This document shows positions 10,584 through 20,826 of a stretch of 64,000 bases of DNA, piece by piece. The stretch comes from Sporothrix humicola (taxonomy: Eukaryota; Ascomycota; Sordariomycetes; Ophiostomatales; Ophiostomataceae). A program made the translations under genes and the position numbers. The DNA lies in NCBI GenBank assembly GCA_021396245.1, contig WNYE01000085.1, positions 62,001-126,000 on the forward strand, read 5' to 3'. The first letter of the stretch is position 1. Each line of letters starts with the position of its first letter. The notes beneath the pieces are model-generated. The model was not told where the DNA came from and made no database searches. It saw only the letters and a program-made list of their open reading frames with translations.

Positions 10584-11437
10584 TTGCGGTTGTTTGATTG
10601 TTGAAACAAATCTTGTAAAGTGGCACTATAAGGTCAGCATATTGTGCGAGCACAAATGTTGGCTGCTCCGCCGAGTCGGCTTGCCACTGTTCACATTAAT
10701 ATCATGTATGATTTGTCTATTTATTAACAGCATCGTTCTTTTACCTAGTACATTTACTTTTTGAGGGCAATTCATCACCTGGAAATAATAACAAAAGTGA
10801 GACGAGTCTTAGTCACGAATGATGCCCAAGTAGAAAGAGAATCTGTCGTTTTATTGTCAATAATATACACGTATTATGTTTTATTTAATTATTAAAAGTG
10901 CACGTCGTAGGTGACTCGCCCAACAGGCTTGCATTTACAAAACATGAATAATCAAATAAAACAACTAGAAAAAAAAATACCGCCTAGGCCAAGAACCATA
11001 ATGAACAAGGTGCCAACAAGGTGACTGAAATTGAATGGAGGTTGAATATCTATGCCTTTATACGCTGGAGTCGTTGAAAAGGATAGAAATTGGCAATTGT
11101 ATGTGTGGTTGATATTAGGATAAGAGGCTGTATTAATAGACGAAGATGGCCAATGGCGACCAATCTGACCAAGACAGTGTTTTACAGACCCAGATTAAAT
11201 ACATTAGATACAAAAAATAGAAAAGAAAAAAAGAAGAGGAAACAAGACGATGGGCTAATTGATGATACAGGGGAAAGAAGGAAGTATAAAATGTAAAACA
11301 GGCTTTTCCCTCGCTGTAATGGGTGTAACCTGTATGCCGCAAATTCAAAAGTAGAAACGAAAAAGAATCAAAAGAAATAAAGAGGCAGATGTATAATAGC
11401 ATACATTTCAACTTCAAGCCCCCCCTCCCCACACCAA
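10584..11437. other. AT-rich spacer between tRNA-Asp and the 3' end of set-7
   Basis: No gene is visible. The stretch is AT-rich, especially 10780-11000, and probably includes the 3'UTR of the minus-strand set-7 gene and the upstream flank of the tRNA. Confidence 0.45.
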
Positions 11438-14400
11438 TCACACAGCGTCTTCCGTGCGGTACCGTGCTGGCATCTGCCGCTTACGCTGACTGCGGTCTAC
11501 AGAACTACTGCCGCTGTCGTCTTCGCCGCCCGACCGAGACCGCGTGTTAATCGGCGTAGAATGCACAGCCGCCAGAGCCTCATCGCTGCCCCGCAAGTTA
11601 CGCCGAGTGCTGCTGCTCCGGCTGATGCTTCCGACGTTACCGCCACCGCCACCGCCACCGCCACCGCCACCATCTCTTGGGGTGCGCGGCCGCGAGAGGG
11701 GGGTGCTGAGACGGGAGCTGTTGGCGACAGAAGGCAGGACAGCCGCTGAAGTTGCCGGGGCCATGGGCTGGCTCGACGACGAAGGTCTCGAGGAGTTGTT
11801 GCGGCCGATACCGCAGCTGGCGCGGCTGGACAGGTCCACATCGTCGTCAGAGTCGGGCACAATGTTACGGCGACGCGTAGTCACCGACGAGACTGTAGGG
11901 CCTGTGGCCGAATTGTGGTTTTGGGCACGCACCGAGAAGTGGCTCGTAGTGAAGACACTGCTCTGGTCATCATCTGTTGTCCCAAGCGCCACCACAGCCG
12001 ATGCAGCCGTGCTCATCCCGCCCTCATCCCCGTCACCGTCGCTACCGGCACCGCGACGTTGGTCCGACAAGTCAGCAGCCGACAGCTCCGTCACACGCTG
12101 CCGTTGACGCGCACGCCGCTGCCGCAGAGACCGAGTGGCAGGCAAGACAGACTCGTCCGAGTCGAGGACCATACTGTTGTTGTTATCGCTGTCGGTCTGG
12201 TTGTGTGCTTCAGCTGCATCGTTCCGCCGAGAAGAGAGGCGCGGCCGTTTCCTGAGTGGCTGCAGGTCGGTGTCGTTATCACCGTCCGTGTACGTAGATC
12301 CGCTATTCGTGTTGCCGGGGTTTAACGCCGCACGCCGCTTACGCGTCCGAGGCGAGACTCGAACACCGCTCTGGTTGTCCCCGTGAGTGTGGTCGTCTTC
12401 GTCGGTAATGGGGTTGTCAGGGTGTCTTTCGTGGTCGTTGACCTTGTAGTCGTTCTTATCAGCTTCCTGCTTGGTAACGCCACTCTCTTCACGACTGGCT
12501 CGCTGCGCGTTGAGCCGGGATGCCCTAAGCCGGCGTGGTGTGTCTGGAAGACTGTCTTCTGTTGCAATACTGGCTGCTGCGAAATCGATTGAAGCGGTGG
12601 CTGAAGCACCGACACGGCGGGTGCTGCGGGCCATGCGGCGGGACGCTTCAGGAATGTGCTCGTCGTCCGAATCGGCCTTTCTTTTGCGGTCCACGCCATC
12701 GACATCGCTGTCGCCATCGTCGTTATTGTCATTGTCGTTATCGCTGTCATCAACAACTGCGCGCCGCTTTCGCTTCAAGGATGCAGACTTTGTCGCCCGG
12801 CTTCTTGCCGACATGCGGTGTACCCCGCTTCCGCCATCGATATCCATGTGGTCCAGGTCGTCGTCGTCATCGTCATCTCCGCCATCGTCGGCAGACTGGT
12901 CGTCGAAGTCGGCATGACGCGGCGGCGGGGCTTCTTTACGCGCACCAGCCCTGGCCCTTGAGCGACGCTGCAGGTTCGACGTGGAATTGCGACCGTTGCT
13001 CTTATTGCTGCCGCCATTCCGGGCACCGTTGCTGCTGTTGTTGCTGGGTCCGCTCTGCACGCTCTTGGTCGGCGCCCGGCTGCGCATGGACTGTTGGCTC
13101 TTGCGGCGACTGTTGCTGCTGTTGTTGTTGCTGCTGCTGCCACCTCCGCGCCGGCCCTTTGTCGTGTTGGCCGTTGCCTCATCATCGCTTGCTGACGCCT
13201 TGTCTTCGAGCAGCTTCTTGGTCAGGTTCGGGAAGTTCTCTCCGTAGTTAAAGAAGAGCTCTTCGCCCGCCTTGATGTCGCGCATCGCCGTGAACCGGAT
13301 GCGGAACTCGCCATTCACATACAGGATCTTAGGTGTAATGTTGCAGCCGCGCTTGTCGCTCTCGGATGCATGGTTGATGTAGCGCGACAGGTTACCGTAG
13401 ATGGCTGCGTCGACCCAGATGCCGTCTTGCTCAAGAAGCGTAAACAGGTACGAGGCGTTAGCACCCTGGTCAAAGAAGTCTCCGCGGCGGGCTTCGCGGC
13501 GAACACCCTCGTCGTGCGTGATCAGCTCGCCGATATACTCAATGATAAACTCGTCGGCAAAAATGTCTTCCGCCGTGAACAGACCGTAACCGCACCCCTG
13601 AAGCTGCGACTGGCCCAGAATAACGGCCTTGGACTTGCCGCGCTGCAGCGACACGTTCTGGCAGCCTGTGGCGTGCAGCTCATCGTTGTCGCGGTTCTCG
13701 GGATCGGCACGCTCACGAGCACCGCATCCACCGCAGAGGACTGGGTCGCACTCGCGGTTGAGCTGGACACAGATACACGGCTTGCCCTCCTTTTGGCGCT
13801 GGTAGCACGTCTTGCCCGATCCGTGGCACGCACAGCCCGTAAACTTGAAGGCACAACACTCGGCGGTGCATCGGCAGAACCGCTCGCAAAGAAGCTTGGC
13901 CTCGACACAGGGACAGCCACGAGCAGAGGTGCAAGGACCGTCATGGTTGCATGGCTCCCGCTGCTCACGAATGGCATACATGTGCGTGTACGTATGGTCG
14001 GACCAGTCTCCATTGAGGACCTTGCGATGGCGATCGTACCAGTTGACCGGCTTAATAGTGACAGAGGGTGCATTGGCGGCTTCAGGAGGCGTCTCTGGGC
14101 GAAGTGCGATAGACAGACCCAGCTCCTTCATGCGGCGGTAGACCTCCCAGCAGTGACGGCCCATCATCGGACACAGGGCGCAAGGGACTTTGCCGGTGCT
14201 GTTCGCAAACGTTAGGTGAAAGCTGCGGAGCAGATTCGTCTCGTTTTCTGTCCACTCGCGGGTCGTGAACGCGGCATCGCCAATGTCGTAGCTGCGGTAG
14301 CACTTGTTGCGGCATTGGGTAGAGTTGGCAGCAGCGGCAATACTGTTGAACGCACTGGGTTTGCTCGATCCCGCGCCGAAGTCGCCAGCGCCACCATTCG

Positions 14401-17400
14401 CGGCATGATGCATGCTGTTGCCACTCGTGGCGCCCAGAGCCTTTTGCTGGTGAGCATGCTGTTGGCGCAGCTCCTTAGTCTGGCGGTCGCGGCGGCGCTC
14501 GACGTGTTTCCAAAGTTTTCCACCGAGATCATCAATGGAGAAACAGCGCCGGACATTCTCGGTGTCAAACTCGCCGTGCTCGCACGAGTGCGTATTGCAA
14601 ATCATGCACTTCAGTGAGGTATAGGTGCCGAGGTACTGCTGGATCTGCTCAAGTGACGGCTCTTTGTCCTGGTCCTTACTCTTGGTTGCCTTCTTGGGGT
14701 CGAAAACGTTCTCCACAGCCTCGTCCTGCTTAAGGACATCGTAGAGGGTCACATCGCGGCTCTCAAACACGCGGTTAAAGGCCTCGGTGAGCATACTGGC
14801 AACGACGGCGGCACGCGGTGTGGCAGAATCTTCGCCACACGAGTTAAGCAGGCTGTTCTTCTGCTGGGGCGTGATACTCTGGTCGTTTTGGGATTCATTG
14901 GCCATGTAGCGGATGAGGGTCGCCTTGCTGCAATTGTCGATGCCCAGGCGTGCAATCCAGTGGTCGAGATAGTCGGAGAGCAGCTTGGTGAACTCAGACT
15001 TGCGTGTCGTGTCGCCCTTTTGGAAGAGTTTGGTGGAGTCGAAACCCGATTTGCGCTCCATACTCTCGAGCTCTTCGATCCACTGGTCGTGCCGCCGCTT
15101 CTCCTCCGAATTGTCCTCAAAGTCTCTAAGGTGGGGAATAAATTTGAGTGGTGTGTTGGGCGACAGGATGTTTTTGGCAATCTCGACATGGTGGAAGCGG
15201 TACTTGGGAACGGCCTCGCCAGGCGACTTGAGAGGCAGAACCTTTACGTGAATGGTTCGTGTCTCGGGTCGGCGCTGATTGTCGCGATGCAGCTTGCCGC
15301 GCAAAAGAACCCGGTCGGTTGTTTTATCACTAGCCTCAATATTTTGCACGGGAAGATCCGCGAAATCGTCAAAGCTGCTAACGACAGTCCGTTCCCGCGG
15401 CTTGGACATGTCAATGGCATACTCCACATCCCGACCGTGGTCGACCAGAAGCGCGTCAAGGTACGTCTCGAGAGACGTCACGATCTTGGACACAGTCCAT
15501 TCTTGCTGAGGCTTGGGCGTCCTGACAATGGAAGGACTTGGAGGGACATCGGACAGCGAGCTCTTTGACGGCGTGGTTAGTATAGACACGGTTCTGTTAG
15601 GCGACGCGTCGGTGCGCAGGACTTCTGCCTGGATGGCGTCAATGTCCATGGCGTCGACTCGGTCAGCTTCGGCGATTTGCATTGCTTCGGCGCGGCGGGC
15701 CTCTGCAAGCAGGGCATCGGCTTGGATAGCATCTGCTCGGAGAGCGAGGTCTTGGAGAACTTGGACCTGCAAAGCCTCACGGCGCCGAAGTTCAGTATTG
15801 CGAGCTTCGGGGGCCAGGCTGTCGAGAATTTCGGTGGCACGTCTCGCTTCAACTTGCAGCAGGGTGTCTTGGAAGGCCGCATCCTGTCGTGTTACGTCCT
15901 GCAGCGTGGTCCGGGGGCCACCCGGCAGTGACCCATTCTGCAGTGTGACGTTCCCACGCAAATTGCCCTGATTAACCTGAGAATTGTTTGCGTCGCGTGG
16001 CGGTTTGGCATGAGCGGTTGCTGTATTTGTGTCCTGCTTTCGAAGATGTGGGTCTGGAAAGGATGATGTGGATGACGGCGAAGGTGAGAGGGGTATGGGG
16101 GAATTTGCTGATGAGGCGGGGATCGAGATGGGTTGCGATGAAAGCTGGCCAGGTCCTGGACGAAGGTGGTCTGCCACAGGGTCTATCTGCGCCGAGAAAC
16201 GCTGTCGTAGATAATTTAGGGTAGGGTTGTTGTTACCACCCATGTTGCCATTTGTTGTTGGTGCTGTCGTCGCGGCAGCGGCAGAAGAGGATCCAGGGCG
16301 AGACGATGAGCTGTCGGATGAGATGGACACTGGGGAAGATGTCACGATGCCATTTTGGCGATTTGCACGGGATGTAGCTCCAGCCGCGGCGGAAGAGGAT
16401 GCTGCAGTCTGTTGGCGAGAAGCAGAGGAACCGACTCCAGGGGTAGGCCTATTATTAGTAGGCGCAAATTGGCTGGACCAAAGAGGTTCTGCATTTCTTC
16501 GAAGCAGCGGAGATTCGGTATGTGCTCCAGTAGAAGCCTGAGAGGGCAACGGGCCCTGTCTATTTGAAGACGTAGAAGGCAGTGGTGGTGAATGGCTTGG
16601 GTGAGAATGAGGTTGAGGGTGAGCTTGAGCTTGTTGCGATGTCGAGATATCGCGAGGCGGCGACTTTCGCAGCGAAAACAAAGACGACGCAGACTGATAT
16701 GAGAGCCTTTGTGCCTGTTGAGCCTGCTGTGTCTGTTGTGTCTGTTGCGGCTGTTGTGACTGCTGGGTCGTATTTTGATTACCACCCGTAGGGAGTTGTC
16801 GCCGTAGTTGCGGGTTTGCAGAGTATGGATGTGGGGGAGACTTGGTTTGCACCGGAGGCAAAGTCTGGCTAGGTGGTGAGTTTCTAACTAAAGGCGGATT
16901 GCGGCGATGAGGATTGAACTGCTGGAGGGCGTGGGCGTTTTGCCAGGCATGGCCGATTGCACCAACAGAGCGATATTGGGTAGGATTGGGAAGAGGGTGC
17001 GTTTGGCTCGTCCGCAGAGAGGACGGCGCACCACCGGCGGTTGCAAGAGTCGATGCTGACCAGTGAGGAGTGGAGGATGATGGGTGCGGGAGAGATGATG
17101 TCTGGGGAGAGTGCTGGCCAGCGGACCGGGAACCGACGCCGAGGCTGTATGCGGAGAGATCGCCGGTTGAGGCTGAATGATGCAGGCTGCCGCGCTGCTG
17201 CTGCTGCATTTGAGCTTGATGAGCCTGTGATTGAGCTTGAGCACGAGCTTGGGCCAGGTGCTGCGGTTGTTGCTGCTGCTGCTGGCGCTGAAGACGCTGC
17301 TGCTCCTCTTGGCGTTGCTGGCGCTGCGTTTCTTGCTGTCCGCCATGGGCCCGTTGGCCTTCCTTTTGGCGGCTCTCATCGGTGGATTGCCGCTGCATGT

Positions 17401-18457
17401 CTGCGAGACGCCGCTGGTCCTGGAGAGAAATGTTCCGCTTTTGTTCGTCTCTGACGCGTTGCATCATAATGCGCTGAGTCTGCTGGTCTTGTTCTTGCCA
17501 TTGCTGGTCTAGACGAGCTATATGACGGTGCATGTCCATAAACGAGACCGGGGACGAAACCTGTCTCGAATAGGCCTGCGGGTTGCTTCCGTAGGTAGAC
17601 CGCCCCGTGGAAGCTGTCTGCTGGGGCGAGGCTCGTGCTGTGCCCGATTGCTGCGTACCAACTGCCGGTGATGTGCGGCCGGCCCACGATTGTGAAAGCA
17701 TGGTTGGTGAAGCCTGGTTGGGATGTCCTGCAGTAGACGTGGGCGTATGGGTGGTGTTGGGGCGTGACGACTGTGCCTGTTGTGCGGTCTGTGACTGCGT
17801 TGTCTGGGCCCGCGTATAGTCCGAAGAGCCAGGAGCCGCCGGTCGTCTGGTGGACGGACTAGAAGCAGACGCTTGGCCAGATTGTGGGGCCTGTGAAAAC
17901 GTGCGAGGAGACGAGGCATGGCTGGACGGCGAGCGTTGAAAGCCCGGCGAGTGATGGCCATACAATGACTCTAGCCGCAGATCCATACGCGAACGCTGGT
18001 TAGATGGGTGCTGTTGGCTGTCCGGACGTGCCGACGATGACAAGCCATTCTGGGCAGATACAGATGCAGATGCAGATGCAGACGATTGCGAGGAGCCAGA
18101 GGCTTGATGTTGCCCAGAAATCGAACGGCCAAAGGAACCGAGCCCACCCAGTAGGAGGCTGCCCAACGCTCCAGATAATGGTGACTGCGCGGGACGAGTG
18201 GACTGGGACTGGGATTGTGAAACTGTGGAGATCGTTGGTGAGCCCATGCCCCCGGACGGCGAGGGCACCGGATCGTCCACGCGATAGATAGTCGCATAGT
18301 TCGTCGTTGTTGTTGTTGTCGTAGTGCGTGAGCGCGAAAGTGGCGGGTTGCGAGGCGTGTTTCTCACACGAGGCTCGCGGAGGACCTCTAGGCCTGTATC
18401 CATATCGTCGTCGCACTTGGTGAGATCGATAATCTCAGCAGATGAGTGGGTAGCCAT
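11438..18457 (-). CDS. set-7: Histone H3 lysine-27 methyltransferase, EZH2/KMT6 family (Polycomb repressive complex 2)
   Basis: An uninterrupted ORF of 2339 aa starting at ATG 18457. Residues 1 to about 880 are Ser/Gln/Pro-rich. About 880-950 is an Ala/Asp/Glu pseudo-repeat. About 1030-1290 holds conserved EZH2-like sequence and the Cys cluster CMICNTHSCEHGEF (near 1285). A SANT2-like piece with CALCPMMGRHCWEVYRRM follows. The pre-SET CXC domain (about 1500-1590) has dense Cys motifs such as CPCVEAKLLCERFCRC. The SET domain (about 1605-1740) shows GYGLFTAEDI, RYINHAS and GEELFFNYGE. The CXC-SET order is diagnostic of EZH2, the PRC2 subunit that trimethylates H3K27 in facultative heterochromatin. 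The roughly 600-residue tail is low complexity with acidic Asn/Asp tracts and poly-Gly. EZH2 proteins are usually much shorter. NHA replaces the usual NHS in the SET domain, and I believe fungal KMT6 proteins share this. Confidence 0.95.
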   Translation of the reverse strand: MATHSSAEIIDLTKCDDDMDTGLEVLREPRVRNTPRNPPLSRSRTTTTTTTTNYATIYRVDDPVPSPSGGMGSPTISTVSQSQSQSTRPAQSPLSGALGSLLLGGLGSFGRSISGQHQASGSSQSSASASASVSAQNGLSSSARPDSQQHPSNQRSRMDLRLESLYGHHSPGFQRSPSSHASSPRTFSQAPQSGQASASSPSTRRPAAPGSSDYTRAQTTQSQTAQQAQSSRPNTTHTPTSTAGHPNQASPTMLSQSWAGRTSPAVGTQQSGTARASPQQTASTGRSTYGSNPQAYSRQVSSPVSFMDMHRHIARLDQQWQEQDQQTQRIMMQRVRDEQKRNISLQDQRRLADMQRQSTDESRQKEGQRAHGGQQETQRQQRQEEQQRLQRQQQQQQPQHLAQARAQAQSQAHQAQMQQQQRGSLHHSASTGDLSAYSLGVGSRSAGQHSPQTSSLPHPSSSTPHWSASTLATAGGAPSSLRTSQTHPLPNPTQYRSVGAIGHAWQNAHALQQFNPHRRNPPLVRNSPPSQTLPPVQTKSPPHPYSANPQLRRQLPTGGNQNTTQQSQQPQQTQQTQQAQQAQRLSYQSASSLFSLRKSPPRDISTSQQAQAHPQPHSHPSHSPPLPSTSSNRQGPLPSQASTGAHTESPLLRRNAEPLWSSQFAPTNNRPTPGVGSSASRQQTAASSSAAAGATSRANRQNGIVTSSPVSISSDSSSSRPGSSSAAAATTAPTTNGNMGGNNNPTLNYLRQRFSAQIDPVADHLRPGPGQLSSQPISIPASSANSPIPLSPSPSSTSSFPDPHLRKQDTNTATAHAKPPRDANNSQVNQGNLRGNVTLQNGSLPGGPRTTLQDVTRQDAAFQDTLLQVEARRATEILDSLAPEARNTELRRREALQVQVLQDLALRADAIQADALLAEARRAEAMQIAEADRVDAMDIDAIQAEVLRTDASPNRTVSILTTPSKSSLSDVPPSPSIVRTPKPQQEWTVSKIVTSLETYLDALLVDHGRDVEYAIDMSKPRERTVVSSFDDFADLPVQNIEASDKTTDRVLLRGKLHRDNQRRPETRTIHVKVLPLKSPGEAVPKYRFHHVEIAKNILSPNTPLKFIPHLRDFEDNSEEKRRHDQWIEELESMERKSGFDSTKLFQKGDTTRKSEFTKLLSDYLDHWIARLGIDNCSKATLIRYMANESQNDQSITPQQKNSLLNSCGEDSATPRAAVVASMLTEAFNRVFESRDVTLYDVLKQDEAVENVFDPKKATKSKDQDKEPSLEQIQQYLGTYTSLKCMICNTHSCEHGEFDTENVRRCFSIDDLGGKLWKHVERRRDRQTKELRQQHAHQQKALGATSGNSMHHAANGGAGDFGAGSSKPSAFNSIAAAANSTQCRNKCYRSYDIGDAAFTTREWTENETNLLRSFHLTFANSTGKVPCALCPMMGRHCWEVYRRMKELGLSIALRPETPPEAANAPSVTIKPVNWYDRHRKVLNGDWSDHTYTHMYAIREQREPCNHDGPCTSARGCPCVEAKLLCERFCRCTAECCAFKFTGCACHGSGKTCYQRQKEGKPCICVQLNRECDPVLCGGCGARERADPENRDNDELHATGCQNVSLQRGKSKAVILGQSQLQGCGYGLFTAEDIFADEFIIEYIGELITHDEGVRREARRGDFFDQGANASYLFTLLEQDGIWVDAAIYGNLSRYINHASESDKRGCNITPKILYVNGEFRIRFTAMRDIKAGEELFFNYGENFPNLTKKLLEDKASASDDEATANTTKGRRGGGSSSNNNSSNSRRKSQQSMRSRAPTKSVQSGPSNNSSNGARNGGSNKSNGRNSTSNLQRRSRARAGARKEAPPPRHADFDDQSADDGGDDDDDDDLDHMDIDGGSGVHRMSARSRATKSASLKRKRRAVVDDSDNDNDNNDDGDSDVDGVDRKRKADSDDEHIPEASRRMARSTRRVGASATASIDFAAASIATEDSLPDTPRRLRASRLNAQRASREESGVTKQEADKNDYKVNDHERHPDNPITDEDDHTHGDNQSGVRVSPRTRKRRAALNPGNTNSGSTYTDGDNDTDLQPLRKRPRLSSRRNDAAEAHNQTDSDNNNSMVLDSDESVLPATRSLRQRRARQRQRVTELSAADLSDQRRGAGSDGDGDEGGMSTAASAVVALGTTDDDQSSVFTTSHFSVRAQNHNSATGPTVSSVTTRRRNIVPDSDDDVDLSSRASCGIGRNNSSRPSSSSQPMAPATSAAVLPSVANSSRLSTPLSRPRTPRDGGGGGGGGGGGNVGSISRSSSTRRNLRGSDEALAAVHSTPINTRSRSGGEDDSGSSSVDRSQRKRQMPARYRTEDAV
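11639..11672 (-). repeat. (CCGCCA)n tract encoding poly-Gly in the SET-7 tail
   Basis: About five and a half copies of a CCACCG hexamer on the plus strand encode a run of eleven glycines near the C-terminus of SET-7. It is an in-frame minisatellite likely to vary in length between strains. Confidence 0.8.
18058..18086 (-). repeat. Tandem CAGATG/CAGATA tract inside set-7
   Basis: Repeats of a CAGATG hexamer on the plus strand encode a Ser-Ala-Ser-Ala series in the disordered N-terminal part of SET-7. It is in frame and presumably length-variable. Confidence 0.7.
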
Positions 18458-19283
18458 GGTTTCTGCTTTCTGTCTTTTGGTTTTCTTCCTCGTCTCTTCT
18501 CTCCTGTCGGCGGCGTCGTCGACTTCCTCGTCCGCTGCTTTGCCCAGGCGTCTGTATCATACCAGGCAACGCAATGCGAGGAAAGCGTGGTGAGAACCCA
18601 GGGAATCAGAAATGCGCCAACGGGCAGGGGAGCAAACGGGGAGGTGAGAAGTACATGAGGCAAAATAGACACAAAATAGACTGCGACAAACAGGGGATGG
18701 CAAGGAGCGAATAAGAAAAATAAAAACAAGTGAAAACTGGTCCTGGAAAGGCGAGTTATAAGGGTGAATGAAAATATGAGCTCAAAGTCATAAAAAATGT
18801 GAGAGGAAGGTGAAAATAAGGGGTGAAAAACAATAGGGAGTGAAAACACAAGTGCCACAATAGGAACAATAGGGGCCTTGTCAGCCGCGTCCCGTGTCGC
18901 GATGCGCCGGTGTGTCCTGCAGTGACTTCAGTGAGCACGCGATCTGGCAACTGTGCAGACGGGTATGCCGGGCGTCGTGGCAATCGTGTGGGCAGCTCGG
19001 CGTGGATGTGGTGGGCCGGGGTCATGAAGCCGTGGAGCGCGGCGCGTTGTGGATGTGGATTTGGCGACACTTGTTGATGAAGTCTGTCTCTCACGCTTGC
19101 TCGCTGCCAGGAAGACCGAACGGGCAGGAACATCAAAAACGCGTTCAAGCGTCGTGGTGGGAAGGAACAGGGCGATTTTAGCGGCCTTCGCGCCTTCTGT
19201 CCAGGGCCTTGAGGACCCCACAGAACATCTGCAGAAGAGCCCAACGTCGCAATCGCGGAAGGTCCATCCCAGGGCGCAAACTG

Positions 19284-19330
19284 TGATTGGCTGGCGAGGG
19301 AGAATGGCAGCAGGAACGACTGATTGGCTG
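19284..19330. promoter_or_regulatory. Paired reverse CCAAT boxes
   Basis: The decamer TGATTGGCTG occurs at 19284-19293 and again at 19321-19330, 37 nt apart. Each contains a CCAAT box on the minus strand, the binding motif of the fungal HAP complex. The pair lies between set-7 and pil1, so it could serve either gene. Binding is inferred. Confidence 0.4.
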
Positions 19331-20476
19331 TCAGGGGTAAGTGGGGCAGATATTGGCACCTTCAGTATCTGCATGTCTATTCTGCGGCTACAAGAATGGG
19401 AGGAAGGACTGCGTGCGAACACGGTATACGCACTGTCCTTTGGTCAACAACAAAGCGCTTGGCGGGACCTATTATTACAGCACCCGAGAAAAAGCTCCAG
19501 CAACAAATGGCGATACATCGATCGGATGTTCCAGGTCCTTTGTTGACGGCGGCCTGTTTGCAATTGGGACACCCACATGGTGTCTTTTCTTACTCAGATG
19601 AATTATGGTGTACCTATATTTAGGGAGACACGATTTGACGCTGTGTTCATGTGAACTTTCCACCCTCTCCCTCCCCTCCCCTCTCTCATCGTGTTTACGT
19701 CGTTATTCTCTCATCACTTCTGCATGTTATCATTGAGATTGCTTGTGCACGATACGTAGTATGTTCGTCACTAAATAGACTCTTTTTCCACCTGTGAGGC
19801 CGCATTGTCCGTGCATTTTTGTCAATTGCCTTGTTTCCAAAGGACTCGCTCTGTCCCTCGGAGTCTCCTTCCCTTTTTTCGACTTGTTGCTCTTTCCTTC
19901 TTGCTGCATCTCTCTCTGTCTGTTGCTCCTGCCTTCTCGATTCTGACTCCGGCCCACCTCCCAGATGCGGCTGCCGATCAATGTATGATGTATGGCGTCC
20001 TTTTGTTGCCCGCTCGTGCTGCTTCCAACAAGGAAACCACCGACTCAGCTCCCACACTAGCGCCGCTGTTGTTTGTTCCAGGCAGGCGGCGATAGCGCGC
20101 TCCAGCGAGGAAAGAGCAAAGGGCAAAAAGAGCAAAAGAGCAACAGTGGGCCACGCACTAGTACGGTGCGAGCCAGATGCGCGGTTCTTGGTTCTGGCCA
20201 ACTTCATCATGCCCCGTTTAGCGCGTATTTATGCCTCTGTCGGGGAGGCTGGTGGGCGCAGCCAGGCCACTAGTGCCCAATTTGGCTGGCTTCCAGTCCT
20301 CTGTCCAGTCTGCTGTGGAGCTAGGATGACGTCGGTGCACCATTCCATCACAAAGGCAGGAAAAAAAGTCACCCTTCGCAATGGGGTGCTCGTGTTCGGC
20401 CGCCCGCCCAAGCTCACACGCACGCACCTGGCCTAGCTTCTCCTGGCCCTACAGCTTCCCGCCTTGGACAGACAGC

Positions 20477-20483
20477 ATAAATA
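20477..20483 (+). promoter_or_regulatory. TATA-like element ATAAATA upstream of pil1
   Basis: ATAAATA lies about 345 nt before the pil1 ATG and just before CT-rich leader-like sequence. Position and composition fit a TATA element, but no transcript start is known. Confidence 0.3.
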
Positions 20484-20826
20484 CAGCTTTGCGCACATGT
20501 GCTGACAGACTCCCCTCGTACTCTGTACTTCTTGTTGATATATTCTTGACTCCCTCCTGTTGTTTCTTTACTCATCGTCTTTTCTCCTATTTTCTTCTTT
20601 CCTTCCACAGTCATATTCTAAGCTGTTCCCCTTTTTCTCTCGTTCAGGAACTACCCAAAAACAACCGACGCTTCGTCGCATCAGATTTCGAGCACCTTCA
20701 ATTTGCTTCGTTCGCACCTGCCAATTTCAATTCTCTTAATTGCACATACCCCCGCCCGCAATTGCCTTTCCAGCAATCAATTGAACCTTTTTCAAGTTTC
20801 CCCAAACAACCAAACCCACCGCAATC

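Larger units (their letters stand above)
18458..20826. other. Divergent promoter region between set-7 (-) and pil1 (+)
   Basis: About 2.4 kb without a recognised gene, shared by two outward-facing genes. It contains two identical reverse CCAAT boxes and an AT element before pil1 (listed separately). CT-rich sequence from 20540 to 20660 looks like the pil1 leader, with CAG acceptor-like sites near 20612 and 20648 that could end a 5'UTR intron. No coding signal was accepted. Confidence 0.5.
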
